64,000 nucleotides of DNA from the NCBI GenBank assembly GCA_946902875.1, contig OX336339.1:1172397-1236396 (forward strand), given 5' to 3'. The DNA comes from Nematopogon swammerdamellus (lineage: Eukaryota > Arthropoda > Insecta > Lepidoptera > Adelidae). This document shows, piece by piece, positions 23,801 to 32,377 of this stretch; position 1 is the stretch's first letter; each line of letters begins with the position of its first letter. The notes beneath the pieces were generated by a model. It was given only the letters and a program-made list of their open reading frames with translations, was not told where the DNA came from and did no database searches. Position numbers and translations under genes: made by a program.

Positions 23801-26800
23801 ACGGTCGAGCGGTCACCCATCCAAGTACTGTCCGCGCTCAGGGTTGTTTAACAACAGTCGACCGACCGCACCACTGAGCTACAGAGGCTGACAAAACTAA
23901 CATGTTTCATCGCGTTTTGCCGCTTCTAGTATTTAATTCGGTGTACCGACAGCATATTTCCAAAGTCTAGTATGCGAGTTGCTCTGATTGGTGGAGAAAC
24001 GAGTCTGGCTCCGCCTCCGGCACCCCCAGCGAAGCTACTGAATCCGATATTCGTTTGGTCGCATATTCAATCTGATCCCGGGATCCGTGGAGACAACCCC
24101 ACTTTGGTGGCTCAGTGATAGAGTGTAGGGTTTTTATTTTTTCGATCTCGGCCATGGGTTCGTGTCCCTTTTGTCAAAAATTGTTTTGTTTTACTTTTTT
24201 TTAAGCAATGTTAGGGTGTTAAAATTAGGTTATGGTTATTTTTTTTTATAACCACCTAATAAAACTTTATTTTCGGAAATACTTCCGAAATTTATATTTC
24301 CCGCCAAAGTTGAGAACGACCAATCAGAGCAACTCGCATACTAGACTTTGGAAATATGCGTACCGTCCACCTCACAAAGGTCGAGCATTCATATATTATC
24401 TCGTGAAGTTGCGAGTGCCTCTCGTGTGTGGTTATCGCAAGGACCGGTTAACTATACTGATGTGAGACAAGAGTGTTTTTGCTACTAGGTAATTTTCTAT
24501 TTGATCTTGTTATGTGAAGCACTTGTTCTTCAATTTATGGTTGATAAGAAAAGTGCAGTTGCATGTAGACTATCTATTAAATATTATTAAGTACTATTAT
24601 TAGCATTTATACAATTTGACCTTGTAATTTTGTAATAATTCAGTTCGATTACGACTGTCACAGGTGTTCTAAAGAAAAAAATAACTTAAAAAAAACCGGC
24701 CAAGTGCGAGTCGAACTCGCGCACCGATGGTTCCGTATCGCCATGCCATAATCAGCGCCGCCACTCACGCCATCTATGTATTAGTTAAAATGCTCCATAC
24801 TCTTTTCGGTAGATGGCGCGCATACACTTTTTAGCTTGTTGTATGGGGACCCCCGTGCATTTTTTTACTTTTTCTTATATTGATTGTTTCTTGTTATATC
24901 GGTCATAATAAATAACAAATTTCCACGGGCTACCTATTACGGTTTAAGAGATACAGCCCTCGGACAGACAGACGGACAGACAGATAGACAGACAGACAGA
25001 CGGCGTAGGATTAGTAATAGGGTTCCGTACGACGGGACCGAAGACGGGATCTAGAAATCTTCAACATACAGACAAACATACCACACGCTGTATCCCGACA
25101 ATCGGGGTAAGCAGAGTAGTCGGTGTTGTGCTGCAAGTACTCTTGTAAATTACAACACAACACAGACCACAAAATTGAGCAAAGTATTAGGACAAGAGCA
25201 GCAAATAAGGCACGAAACCCACTTATTGCGTGAATTAGAAATATTTCCTACCTAATTACTAACCCTTAATTTATACTGAGGCAGGGTCTTTATTACGGTC
25301 CTTTAATGTTTATGCCCGCATGCAATAAAAGATCTGTGTTGATAATCATCAAAATCATCAATCAATATACTAATAATAAATCTGTAAGGGGTGGTCATGG
25401 AGTAAGTTACTTTGTTTTAGGAAATATTGAGTTTGTAGCCTCTATGTATGATACTAAAGCTAAATTGACGTAATTTAAATTGATTTTCTGTATGTATGTT
25501 TTTTTTTTTTATGTGACCCGGTATGGGTGACTGAGTCAGAGGGGCCAAAGCACATGCTCTGACTAGCCAATATCACCTCCGAGAAGGTAGGTGCCATACC
25601 GGAGACTTCCCTGGATTGCTGGCTATACTGGACTAGAGGAGAACACAACCGAGGCTGCTATGCGGCCATCTTACATCCAGTACGGTGGTACCAACCCAGT
25701 CGGCTACAATTTGAGCCTACCACCTAGTAAGGGGCAAGGGAAGGGACCTACAGTTTTACACCGGTTCCGAACGGTGAAGCAGCAGGTGTAGGTATGCACG
25801 TAAATTTTTTCGTCAGAAAAAACTCATTGGTACACGCCGACGAGATTCGAACCGCGGACCTCTCGCATGAGAAGCCGATGCCCAAACCACTCGGCCACCC
25901 GCCTCTATATGTATATGTATGTATGTATGTTCCGCCATAACTCTTAAACCGATCATCCGAATTCGATGAAACTTTGTATAAGCACATTTAACTATATGGG
26001 ACACAGAAAAGGCTACATAAAATTCAGTTCCGGTTACGCTAAGATGTGGCTCTCATACAAACCGAATTATTCCGCGCGCCGAAATAAAGGTACGGTAGCG
26101 GGCTTACTTTCTTCTATTTAAATACGAATTTCACGCTAGCGAAGCCGCGGGCAAAAGCTAGTTATAAAATATTTTTGTCTGTCCGATCGTTGTTACCTTG
26201 TTGTTACCAGGGAACGAATGAGGAGTGATTGGCCGAAATGCGGGCGCCCAACTAAAGTCGAATTGTATAGCGGCCTATATGAGTGTGGCAACTGGCAAGG
26301 GATGTGATACCAGCATTTTTAGGGTTCCGTCATCCGCCTGTCTGAACTTATTGAATGTTCCAAAATAAGTATTAACTCTGGAATGCTCTCCCTGCCCATA
26401 CATTTCCCCCCAAGATAAGTACATTCTCGGGTCCTTCAAGAGGGACTTCCTTTTAGCTTCACCGTAGTCGGGTAAAAAACTTTGTCTTGAATAAACTCGA
26501 TGAAACGATTTTCATCAAAAACTACTGTAAAATGGCAGAATCTGGGAAAAAGTTGCAGAGCTTTTCGTCGTCAAATATGGACCCCTTTCGAACCCTGAAT
26601 TTACGAAATCTTATCCTGAAACATTCTGTATAATATAATCACAGTCAGTGCCCCGTTTCCTTAAATTCTTTGTTATGACTGGGCATGACTTTTTTTTATT
26701 GCAAGAGTGACATGTGGCGCCGAGCCTCCCAAAAGGTGTCTAACGACGCCCATGAACATTCGGCCGTATGCGGGGGTTGCGAATGCCATGCCGGCCTGTC

Positions 26801-29209
26801 AGGTATCTATTCACGCCCCTCTTGATGGACCCGAGCATTTACTTGGGGGGAAATATATGGGCAGGAAGAGCGTTCCAAAGTTTACCGGTTCTGTAGAGGA
26901 AAGATCTACAGAACCGGTTGATACACATATACGAGTATTTACCTTTACAAATTCCTCGACAAATTCAAAGGTTTTCAATTCAAATTCATTCTCTCCAACA
27001 ATACGCAAACGGAAATAAACAACATTACGGTCTATTGTGTTTCTTCCAATGTTGTGGCTATCGGAATTCTTCGTGCGAGCGAATATGACAGTTTTAGTAC
27101 TGTTCAACTTTGGTTTCATGACTTCTACGAAGTTAGTATCTATTCAAATATACTGTGCCGAGGCACCAACAACGATAATATATTAAAGTATGTCTATCTA
27201 AAAACTACCAAAATTTTTTTTTTAGTTTCTATATTATGGTTTTCCCATACAAGAAACGCGTTTTTTTAAGTTTATTTTTGCTCTATATAAAGCACTGGCT
27301 TTTGCCCGCAGCTTCGCTCGCGTGAAATTCGTATTTAAAAAGAAGAAAGTAAGTAATCCCCCTACCGTACCTTTATTTCGTCGCGCGGTACAATACGGTT
27401 TGTATGAGAGCCACATATCAGCGTAACCGGAACTGATTTTTTTATCCTGTGTGTGTCACGTATATTTAAATGTGCTTCCACTAAGTTTAATCTAATTTGA
27501 ATGATCGGTTTAAGAGTTATGGAAGAAAATACATACATATAGAAAATATTTCTAAAAATCGCCAATTTAGTTTTAGTATCATACATAGTGTCTACAAACA
27601 CAGTACCTATCTCATAAAACAAAGTAACTTACTCCATGACCATCCCTTACATATTTATTATTAGTATTGATTGGTGTGTACGTGTAGGTACAAGAAATGT
27701 GTTTTTTTTTATTTTCTGTGTTTTCTAATCGCCATGTACCTAATTCTGATTTGTAGTTTTTTAGTAAATCGCGAATATAAATCTGCGGAAAGATAAAAAG
27801 ATTGTCAGCCTCGGTAGCTCATTGGTACGGTCGGTCGACTGTTGTTAAGCACACGTGGGCGCAGTCAGTACTTTTTATTTATGGATAGCGCGACATGTGG
27901 CGTCGTTTCACCTACAAGTAGGTTTCTAACGATGCCCATGGACATTCTGTGATGCACGGGGATTGCGAATGCCATGCCGGCATACTTGGATGGGTGACCG
28001 CTCGACCGTTGGAGGCTGGCCGTGGTTCGGATTCCACGTAAAACTGTAGGTCCCTTCCCTTCTTACCTTACAAGGTGGTAGGATTTATTCCGCCCGGGTT
28101 CGTACAACCGCACTGAATGAACAGTCGCTCGAAACGGCTATTCCTGTTTTCCGTTCAGTTCAGCTAACCGACATGAAATGAAGGGAAGCACTGACATGGC
28201 ACCTAGTTCACCCGGCGTTCTGGGCTGACATCACGGATGTTGTAGGTGATATAGCCGATAGTGTCAGTTTCCATAAAAAAAAAACAGAAGGACACCACAT
28301 TTTTCACTTTTCTGAAACTTCTGGCTCTTGTCAGCCTCGGTAGCTCAGTGGTGCGGTCGATCGACTGTTGTTAAGCACACCTGGGCGCGATCAGTACCTA
28401 CTTGGATGGGTGACCGCTCGAAATGTAGTATTTTTTTTTAAATTTTGCACAATCGAAATCAAATACATTTTAATAATATTTTATGTTTATATGTTAGTAC
28501 TAAGCACGTACTCACTTTATATTATATTTTAATTAGAAAAATGCAAAGCGAAAATCATTGGAAAAAATACATCCCGGCCAGGATGTATTTTTTCCAATGA
28601 TTTTCGCTTTGCATTTTTCTAATAAAAATACAAATACAATTTAATTTATAACAGCTGTACCGTGTGGGGTCGGTACTTAAAAAGAATAGCCCCACTGCAT
28701 CTCTCCCCGTCGCATGTCGTAAAAGTCGACTAAGGGATAAGAAAATTCGTCAGCCTCGGTAGCTCAGTGGCGCGGTTGGTTAGTCAACTGTTATTTTATT
28801 AAGCAACGCTGAGCGCGGTCAGTGAATGGATGGGTGACCGCTCGACCGTTGGAGGCTGACCGTGGTTCGGATTCCACGGTAAACTGTAGGTCCCTTCCCT
28901 TTTTACCTTACTAGGTGGTAGGGTTTATCCCGGCCGGGTTGGTACCACCGCACTGAACGAAACGTCGTCGGTCGAAACGGCTATGTAAATAGTTCGTGTT
29001 TTCCGTCCAGTTTAGTGTAGCCGACATGAAATGAAAGGAAGCACTGACATGGCACCTAGTTCACCCTGTGTTATGGGCTGACATCACGGATGTTGTAGGT
29101 GATGTAGCCAACCGTGTCAGGTTCCATAAAAAAAAAAAAAGCTGTTACTAAATTAATTACAGATATGTAAAACACATACCTGGGTGTATTTGATGTCGAC
29201 CTTGACCAT
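11775..29209 (-). CDS. Aldh: Aldehyde dehydrogenase (ALDH1/2 class), complete 11-exon gene
   Basis: NAD(P)-dependent oxidation of aldehydes to acids; probably cytosolic, because no mitochondrial presequence precedes [10 protein letters not shown]. Coding exons, 5' to 3': 29180-29209, 22211-22315, 21792-22059, 19301-19417, 18653-18840, 17458-17560, 15685-15866, 14751-14915, 14121-14278, 12770-12844 and 11775-11850. They sum to 1467 nt, that is 488 aa plus stop, close to the usual ~490-500 aa. All splice phases close. Family hallmarks seen in order: PWNYP (substrate/NAD pocket Asn), KPAEQTPL (cofactor Lys), FTGSTEVG (Rossmann motif), LELGGKSP (general-base Glu), SNAGQCC (catalytic Cys is the second C), EEIFGPV and PFGGFKDSG. 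The substrate cannot be told; insect relatives act in detoxification, retinoid-like or pheromone/odorant aldehyde metabolism. Introns are heavily invaded by repeats; intron 1 is about 6.9 kb. The donor after exon 9 (GTTCGT) is weak. Confidence 0.95.
11880..12236. repeat. TAGGG-rich minisatellite in ALDH intron 10
   Basis: About a dozen copies of a ~26-31-bp unit combining GAGATAGTTCTAGC with two or three TAGGG pentamers. Unit length varies by whole pentamers. It is not the insect telomere repeat TTAGG. Confidence 0.9.
12240..12765. other. AT-rich intronic DNA
   Basis: ALDH intron 10 interior; low-complexity A/T with no recognised element. Confidence 0.5.
12770..12844 (-). CDS. Aldh: ALDH exon 10
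   Basis: 75 bp encoding [15 protein letters not shown] and FKDSGIGRE. It follows the Trp split over the intron. Donor GTGAGT. Confidence 0.95.
12928..13326 (-). mobile_element. SINE type D (tRNA Ser/Leu-like head), full length
   Basis: On the minus strand the head at about 13250-13325 reads GGCCGAGTGGTTTGGGCAT and GGTTCGAGTCC (A and B boxes), and a ~300-bp body ends in an A-rich tail at 12928. It lies head-to-head with the next copy. Confidence 0.85.
13331..13558 (+). mobile_element. SINE type D, body only
   Basis: A 5'-truncated copy in the opposite orientation to the preceding one. It starts in the shared GGTGGTAGG motif and ends in an A run at 13549-13557. With 12928-13326 it makes an inverted pair with ~225-bp arms. 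Confidence 0.85.
13629..14034. mobile_element. MITE with ~90-bp terminal inverted repeats
   Basis: The ends TATATAAGGTGCTTCGTTAT and its inverted match are followed inward by CGGGAGGGTTA and then by a TTTGCGT/ACGCAAA segment on both sides. It lies in ALDH intron 9. The related copy at 5105-5630 is expanded internally. Confidence 0.8.
14121..14278 (-). CDS. Aldh: ALDH exon 9
   Basis: 158 bp encoding [24 protein letters not shown] and YVRVGSF plus two bases of Trp. The donor is GTTCGT, weaker than its neighbours, but phase and homology require this end. Confidence 0.93.
14385..14502 (-). mobile_element. LINE 3' coding fragment
   Basis: Homologous to the polymerase C-terminus at 45172-45495 (the RGNAASALRTF region), and truncated. 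A SINE body follows immediately. Confidence 0.6.
14503..14669 (+). mobile_element. SINE body fragment (type A/C family)
   Basis: 5'-truncated, starting in CGGCTATGTAAATAG and ending GTGTCAG followed by an A tail. Confidence 0.8.
14751..14915 (-). CDS. Aldh: ALDH exon 8
   Basis: 165 bp, phase 0 on both sides, encoding [32 protein letters not shown] and KISKEE. Confidence 0.95.
15207..15596 (+). mobile_element. SINE type D, full length
   Basis: The head GGTGGCCGAGTGGTTTGGGC and a B box TTTCGAATCC are followed by the full body, ending near GATTACATG. It lies in ALDH intron 7. Confidence 0.85.
15625..15672 (-). mobile_element. Fragment of tRNA-like SINE head
   Basis: On the minus strand: GTCAGCCTCGGTAGCGCAGC and then a few bases up to CGCTCGACCGG. 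It lies 12 bp from ALDH exon 7. Confidence 0.6.
15685..15866 (-). CDS. Aldh: ALDH exon 7 (catalytic cysteine)
   Basis: 182 bp encoding [27 protein letters not shown] and [14 protein letters not shown]. The nucleophile aligns with the second Cys of QCC. The third Cys of the common QCCC motif is Val here. Confidence 0.95.
16428..16809 (+). mobile_element. SINE type A (tRNA/5S chimeric head), full length
   Basis: A box CGGTAGCTCAG, a diverged 5S-like GGATGGGTGACCGC, B box GGTTCGGATTCC, body, and A tail. It has more mismatches than other copies, so it is probably older. Lies in ALDH intron 6. Confidence 0.85.
17458..17560 (-). CDS. Aldh: ALDH exon 6
   Basis: 103 bp encoding [16 protein letters not shown] and [18 protein letters not shown]. 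It contains the general-base Glu of LELGG. Confidence 0.95.
17674..17941 (+). mobile_element. SINE type C (leader plus body, no Pol III head)
   Basis: Begins in GTCGTAAAAGGCGACTAAGG, passes through CTCCCTTCTTAT straight into TTACTAGGTGG of the body, and ends with an A tail. The tRNA/5S head is absent. Confidence 0.8.
18290..18372. repeat. TACTAC/TACTAG microsatellite
   Basis: Degenerate TAC-TAC-TAG trinucleotide runs in ALDH intron 5. Confidence 0.8.
18653..18840 (-). CDS. Aldh: ALDH exon 5
   Basis: 188 bp encoding [28 protein letters not shown] and IAFTGSTE. It carries the cofactor-binding Lys and the start of the GSTEVG turn. Donor GTACAG. Confidence 0.95.
18950..19285 (+). mobile_element. 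LINE 3' end, polymerase C-terminus
   Basis: Encodes a decayed [24 protein letters not shown] tail, the same family as 1307-1624. It abuts ALDH exon 4 within about 15 bp of the donor. Confidence 0.75.
19301..19417 (-). CDS. Aldh: ALDH exon 4
   Basis: 117 bp encoding [15 protein letters not shown] and [19 protein letters not shown]. It contains the conserved Asn of PWN. Donor GTGAGA. Confidence 0.95.
19467..19815 (-). repeat. CTGT-rich dispersed repeat (GTGCGAGTCG family)
   Basis: Starts AAGTGCGAGTTTTACTCGCG and ends in the TTCCGTACGG-type segment. See the copy at 11098-11430. Confidence 0.55.
19879..20290 (-). mobile_element. Helitron-like element, family 2
   Basis: On the minus strand it ends GAAGCCGCGAGCAAAAGCTA, the usual end of this repeat family. 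Related copies: 25366-26161, 27292-27680, and partial ones at 50665-50960 and 57228-57540. Confidence 0.6.
20742..21090 (+). mobile_element. SINE type D
   Basis: The head has CCGAGTGGTCAGCGC and GGTTCGAATCCGG. The body is truncated and somewhat rearranged, and a poor A tail follows the GGATTACAT motif. Confidence 0.75.
21302..21766. mobile_element. TIR MITE, ~465 bp
   Basis: The ends TACAGGGTGT and ACACCCTGTA are followed inward by AAC(AA)CGGC-AGTACATTA on both sides. There is no transposase. It lies 25 bp downstream of the ALDH exon 3 donor. Confidence 0.75.
21792..22059 (-). CDS. Aldh: ALDH exon 3
   Basis: 268 bp, from [14 protein letters not shown] to ILGSTIPA plus one base; acceptor TTACAG, donor GTAAAA. 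Encodes the N-terminal helical part of the NAD-binding domain. Confidence 0.95.
22132..22187 (-). pseudogene. Partial duplicate of ALDH exon 2 inside intron 2
   Basis: These 56 bp match the start of exon 2 essentially perfectly, including the 5' end at TTGTTC, which here follows GTCGCAG (AG-ended, so acceptor-like). The next ~40 bp are diverged but still translate similarly ([13 protein letters not shown] against [15 protein letters not shown]). Only 23 bp separate it from the exon 2 donor, too short to be spliced after exon 2. It could be used only instead of exon 2, or not at all. No good in-frame donor was seen. Confidence 0.7.
22211..22315 (-). CDS. Aldh: ALDH exon 2
   Basis: 35 codons in phase 0, from [14 protein letters not shown] to QVAEGDK, with acceptor TTTCAG and donor GTAAGA. 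Its first 56 bp are duplicated at 22132-22187. Confidence 0.95.
22656..23460. repeat. 32-bp satellite array, about 25 copies
   Basis: The unit combines GCGTATTTCAAATACGC (a palindrome around a central C) with GAGTGAGSAATGTTA. Copies near 22.7 kb mostly have GAGGAATG; later copies mostly have GAGCAATG. It lies in ALDH intron 1. Confidence 0.95.
23521..23893 (-). mobile_element. SINE type A, full length
   Basis: A tail at 23521-23529. The head at about 23790-23890 (inverted) carries the 5S-like GGATGGGTGACCGC and the A box GTAGCTCAGTGG. Confidence 0.85.
23930..24360. repeat. Inverted-repeat bounded segment
   Basis: CATATTTCCAAAGTCTAGTA at about 23952 recurs inverted at about 24335-24356 (TACTAGACTTTGGAAATATG), together with the adjacent GCGAGTTGCTCTGATTGG. 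The ends are therefore ~38-bp terminal inverted repeats of a ~405-bp element. Confidence 0.8.
24690..25060 (+). repeat. CTGT-rich dispersed repeat (GTGCGAGTCG family)
   Basis: Starts CCGGCCAAGTGCGAGTCG and ends with a CAGACAGA tract and GGGTTCCGTACG. Confidence 0.65.
25078..25240 (-). mobile_element. SINE type E body fragment
   Basis: Contains CGACAATCGGGGTAAGCAGA and the following body shared with 47224-47527 and 34905-35225. The leader is missing. Confidence 0.65.
25366..26161 (+). mobile_element. Helitron-like element family 2, interrupted by a SINE
   Basis: From ATACTAATAATAAATCTGTA to GCCGCGGGCAAAAGCTAG. A type D SINE (25501-25903) is nested inside, so this element is older than that SINE. 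Confidence 0.65.
25501..25903 (-). mobile_element. SINE type D, full length, nested
   Basis: The head at about 25836-25903 (inverted) reads GGCCGAGTGGTTTGGGCAT and GGTTCGAATC. The T run at 25501-25510 is the A tail. Confidence 0.85.
26690..26935 (-). mobile_element. LINE 3' end, polymerase C-terminus
   Basis: The same family as 1307-1624 ([20 protein letters not shown] is its alternate frame). A tail at about 26691-26700. Confidence 0.75.
27292..27680 (-). mobile_element. Helitron-like element, family 2
   Basis: On the minus strand it runs from the CTGTAAGG-like start at about 27660 to GAAGCTGCGGGCAAAAGCC. Confidence 0.6.
27808..28286 (+). mobile_element. SINE type A split by a LINE fragment
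   Basis: The head GTCAGCCTCGGTAGCTCA starts at 27808. The 5S-like segment is interrupted after CAGTCAGTAC by 27868-27986 (a LINE 3' fragment) and resumes TACTTGGATGGGTGACCGC. Body and A tail follow. Confidence 0.85.
28331..28420 (+). mobile_element. SINE type A head only
   Basis: The A box and 5S-like part are present up to GGGTGACCGCTCG, then unrelated sequence. The B box and body are missing. Confidence 0.8.
28532..28623. repeat. Perfect 43-bp palindromic hairpin
   Basis: Arms 28532-28574 and 28581-28623 are exact reverse complements around a 6-nt loop (CGGCCA). It lies in ALDH intron 1. Confidence 0.97.
28658..29140 (+). mobile_element. SINE type B (leader + tRNA/5S head + body)
   Basis: The leader ACCGTGTGGGGTCGGTACTT to AAGGGATAAG is followed directly by GTCAGCCTCGGTAGCTCAG, an internal GGATGGGTGACCGC, B box GGTTCGGATTCC, body and a 13-nt A tail. 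It ends about 40 bp from ALDH exon 1. Confidence 0.85.
29180..29209 (-). CDS. Aldh: ALDH exon 1 (coding part)
   Basis: Encodes [10 protein letters not shown], then donor GTATGT. The Met is the only in-frame start near it, and the residues join directly to LFINNEWVP of exon 2, as in other ALDH1/2 proteins. 5' UTR presumably continues to about 29300. Confidence 0.85.
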
Positions 29210-29520
29210 GTTGAATGAGGTGTTTGAGTGAGTCACAAAGCAGACCTTCCTCCCGAGCTGAATGAATGACTTGACTACCGCACCGACAAAGAGTAAAGTA
29301 ATCGCACCGAGCTGAAATCGTATTCGTGATTGTAATAATATGTCGGACTACCGGTCCAGCGGCGGCGCGGCTTTGGCTGAAAGAGACAAACTGACGGCCG
29401 CCCGACAGCCAGTGTTTCCACTTTCATAGTTTCAGTTCCCCACGCCTTAATAAAATTGGTTTTCCCCTTTTTAGGCCTTTTCCACCTCGAACATTATTAA
29501 CTAAATTTTCGTACTAGTAC
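29210..29520 (-). promoter_or_regulatory. Probable ALDH 5' UTR and promoter region
   Basis: Non-repetitive sequence upstream of the ATG, with a GC-rich part at 29345-29410. No TATA box was recognised. The assignment rests on position only. Confidence 0.4.
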
Positions 29521-29534
29521 CGGAATCATTATAA

Positions 29535-29715
29535 TCCAGAGGAGATTCCAGAGGGGCCCCGAGGGGACCGGCGGGGTCGGAGGGCTCGGAAGGGACCTGA
29601 AGGGCTCGAAGAGCCCCGCAGCTCCCGGGGGGTTCTAAGGGGCTCTGAGGGATCAGAGAAGCCTGAGGGGACCGAAGGGGCCTTGAGGGGTTCTAAGGAG
29701 CCCTGAGGTTATCAG
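29535..29715. repeat. Degenerate GAGGGGCC/CTGAGGG low-complexity patch
   Basis: Short purine-rich units of 12-15 bp, the same style as 33490-33600, 33840-34560, 36300-36480 and 36890-36965. Confidence 0.7.
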
Positions 29716-29889
29716 AGGGACTTGAGAGACATTATTCACTATATTTCTGCGAATTTTCGTACTATGATCATCATTACATATAATCTGGTCACACTAAGTA
29801 AATTTTCTAACCGAATTAGTATTGTATTTATTGTTTATTGTAGGTACATAATTTTACTATTAAATGCATATAGTACTTTTAGCTTAACT

Positions 29890-30050
29890 ATAGACAGGGT
29901 GTTTCAGGATAGCGTTTCGTATCATCAGGGTTCGAAAGGGGTCCATATTTGAAGAGGAAAAGCTCTGAAACGTTTTCCCAAATTCGGTCATTTTATAGTA
30001 CTTTTTGGTGAAAATCGTTTCATCGAGCTTTGATGGACGGTTAACGCGCC
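29890..30050 (-). repeat. Dispersed repeat (CCTGAAACACCCTGT family)
   Basis: Inverted relative to 10308-10475. Confidence 0.65.
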
Positions 30051-30059
30051 CCTTTATTA

Positions 30060-31030
30060 AATAAACATAAAATGACTAACTTACATGCTTAACTAGTAGA
30101 ATGTAACTTTATGTAGCTAAATTCCAAACACTGAAATTTGAATGACATCAAAAGAAAAAGGGGACTGGCTAGGTCATTGCACTCCCTAGACCTAGACAGC
30201 ACTATTGCCAGATCTCATTATCCATCGCGTTTTTATTAAAATTTTAAATTTTGGTATGAAAAAAAAAACACGGAATTTAGATTTGAGTGATAAGGATTTT
30301 TTTCTTCTAATATAATTTATTATTACTTTCTATTGCTGAAGTTTCTCAAGCCTATCCTGAAACATTCTGTATAATATAGCTAAAGAACTGTACAACATAA
30401 TAAGTAGTAAATAAGACTTAAGACTTAATACATATATACATGCATAAATAGATACATAACTACATTCATACCAGGCCATTGAGAAAACAGTGTTAATGTG
30501 TGGGTCACACATCAACATTGCTTTTCTTGCCGCTACCTGGTGGGTGAACCACCAATAACCGTAACCACCAACCACAGAATACATAATAGGTACTTGGTAT
30601 TACGGTCTAAATTCCCCTCAAAAGGGGAACTTCCCCTCACTCTGGTAACACGTGCGCCAGCCGCAGCGCGCGCGCATGTGTGGGACGAAAAGCGTGCTTC
30701 AAAAATAGCGTCACCTATCGCGCTGTCTGTCTATCTACCTACCTACATCATGGGTTGCCAACCTTTTCAGTAGACGGGTTCAATTTTAGAATTAAGATTG
30801 CTTGCCGACCTCACAATGAAATTTTTAAAAGCACTTACTTAATCTTTTTTTTACAGTTTTTAGGGTTCCATACCGCACAGGACCCTATTACTAAGCCTAC
30901 GCCGCCGTCCGTCCGTCGGTCCGTGCGTCCATCTGTCCTACGTATCTTTTGAACCATAATAGGTAGTCGATTGAAATGTTTTTTTTAGTGGAAACTGACG
31001 GTTGCTTACGTCGTCACATACAATATCCGT
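30060..31030. other. Intergenic DNA with repeat fragments
   Basis: Contains a short piece of the CCTGAAACA family (30345-30375), a CTGT-family fragment (30865-30960) and a SINE tail fragment (30980-31034). No gene is supported. Confidence 0.5.
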
Positions 31031-31034
31031 GATG

Positions 31035-31452
31035 TTTTTTTTTTTTTTTTATGGAACCTGACACGGTTGGCTACATCACCTACAACATCCGTGATGTCAG
31101 CCCATAACACAGGGTGAACTAGGTGCCATGTCAGTGCTTCCCTTCATTTCATTTCGGCTACACTAAACTGGACGGAAAACACGAACTATTTACATAGCCG
31201 TTTCGACCGACGTTTCGTTGAGTGCGGTGGTACCAACCCGGCCGGGATAAACCCTGCCACCTAGTAAGGTAAGAAGGGAAGGGACCTACAGTTTAACGTG
31301 GAATCCAAACCACGGTCAGCCTCCAACGGTCGAGCGGTCACCCATCCAATCACTGACCGCGCTCAGCGTTGCTTAATAACAGTTGACTAACCAACCGCGC
31401 CACTGAGCTACCGAGGCTGACGAATTTTCTTATCCCTTAGTCGACTTTTACG
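31035..31452 (-). mobile_element. SINE type A/B, full length
   Basis: A tail at 31035-31050. The inverted head is at about 31320-31420, followed by part of the leader (CTTAGTCGACTTTTACGAC). Confidence 0.85.
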
Positions 31453-31615
31453 ACTAAGGGATACGATGTCAGCCCATAATACCTTGGTGAACTAGGTACC
31501 ATGTTATTGCTTCCATTCGGTCGAGCCGGCTACACCGAGAAAACACGAACTATTTACATAGCCGTTTTGACCGACTTTTTATGTTCAGTGCGGTGGTAGC
31601 AACTCGGGCCGGGAA
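31453..31615 (-). mobile_element. SINE body fragment
   Basis: Lacks the A-tail end; runs from ATGTCAGCCCATAATACC to GCAACTCGGGCCGGG. Confidence 0.7.
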
Positions 31616-31824
31616 TTTTGTTTTACTTTTTTTTAAATTATTTGTTAGGATATCTGCCATAAATAATACATACTTTGTGAAAATTTCAACCGGCTAACTA
31701 TTATGGTTCAAAAAGTACAGCCCTTTAAAGGTAGAACAGACAATCGGACTACGTAGGCTTACTTAGTAACAGGTTTCCGTTTCCGTACGGTACCGAATCC
31801 TAAAAAGCGACATTTACTAGGTCG

Positions 31825-31990
31825 TTCGTTGTAACCTGAGGCGTACAAATACATTCACGCATGACGGTGAGCATAAAATTCTGCGAGTGTAGTAGTGCTC
31901 AGGCCATGTATAGTTGCCTGTCAAGCATTTGTATAAGAGAAATGCATTTGTGTCCGTACGTGTGTTCTCCTCAGGTTAGGCCGTCCATGA
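31825..31990 (+). mobile_element. Second copy of hairpin-ended element
   Basis: Homologous to 10793-10985, including TAACCTGAGGCG and CCTCAGGTTAGG. Confidence 0.7.
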
Positions 31991-32041
31991 TATTATACAT
32001 GAAATTACTGTCGATGGATACTTGCCATAAAAATTTTTTTT

Positions 32042-32156
32042 CTTTTTTTTTTTAAGGAAACTGACACGGTTGACTACATCACCTACAACATCCGTGATGT
32101 CAGCCCATAACACCGTGTGAACTAGGTGTCATGTCAGTGCTTCTCTTCATTTCGCA
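32042..32156 (-). mobile_element. SINE tail fragment
   Basis: A T run followed by GACACGGTTGACTACATCAC, ending in CTTCATTTCG. Confidence 0.75.
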
Positions 32157-32377
32157 AATAACATTATAAAACCATAAAATATTTATATTTTGTTCAATAA
32201 GGTATTTATTGAATATTATAACTAACTTGTATTTATATATTAACAATTTCGCTTCATTTAATTATAATATGAAATAATTAAATAAAAAAAAATCATCTAA
32301 ATTTATTATTGTTGAGCGCAGAATGGAATTATGTTAAATACAATTTAATTATGTTTACAAATTTTTTTTTTAATTTT

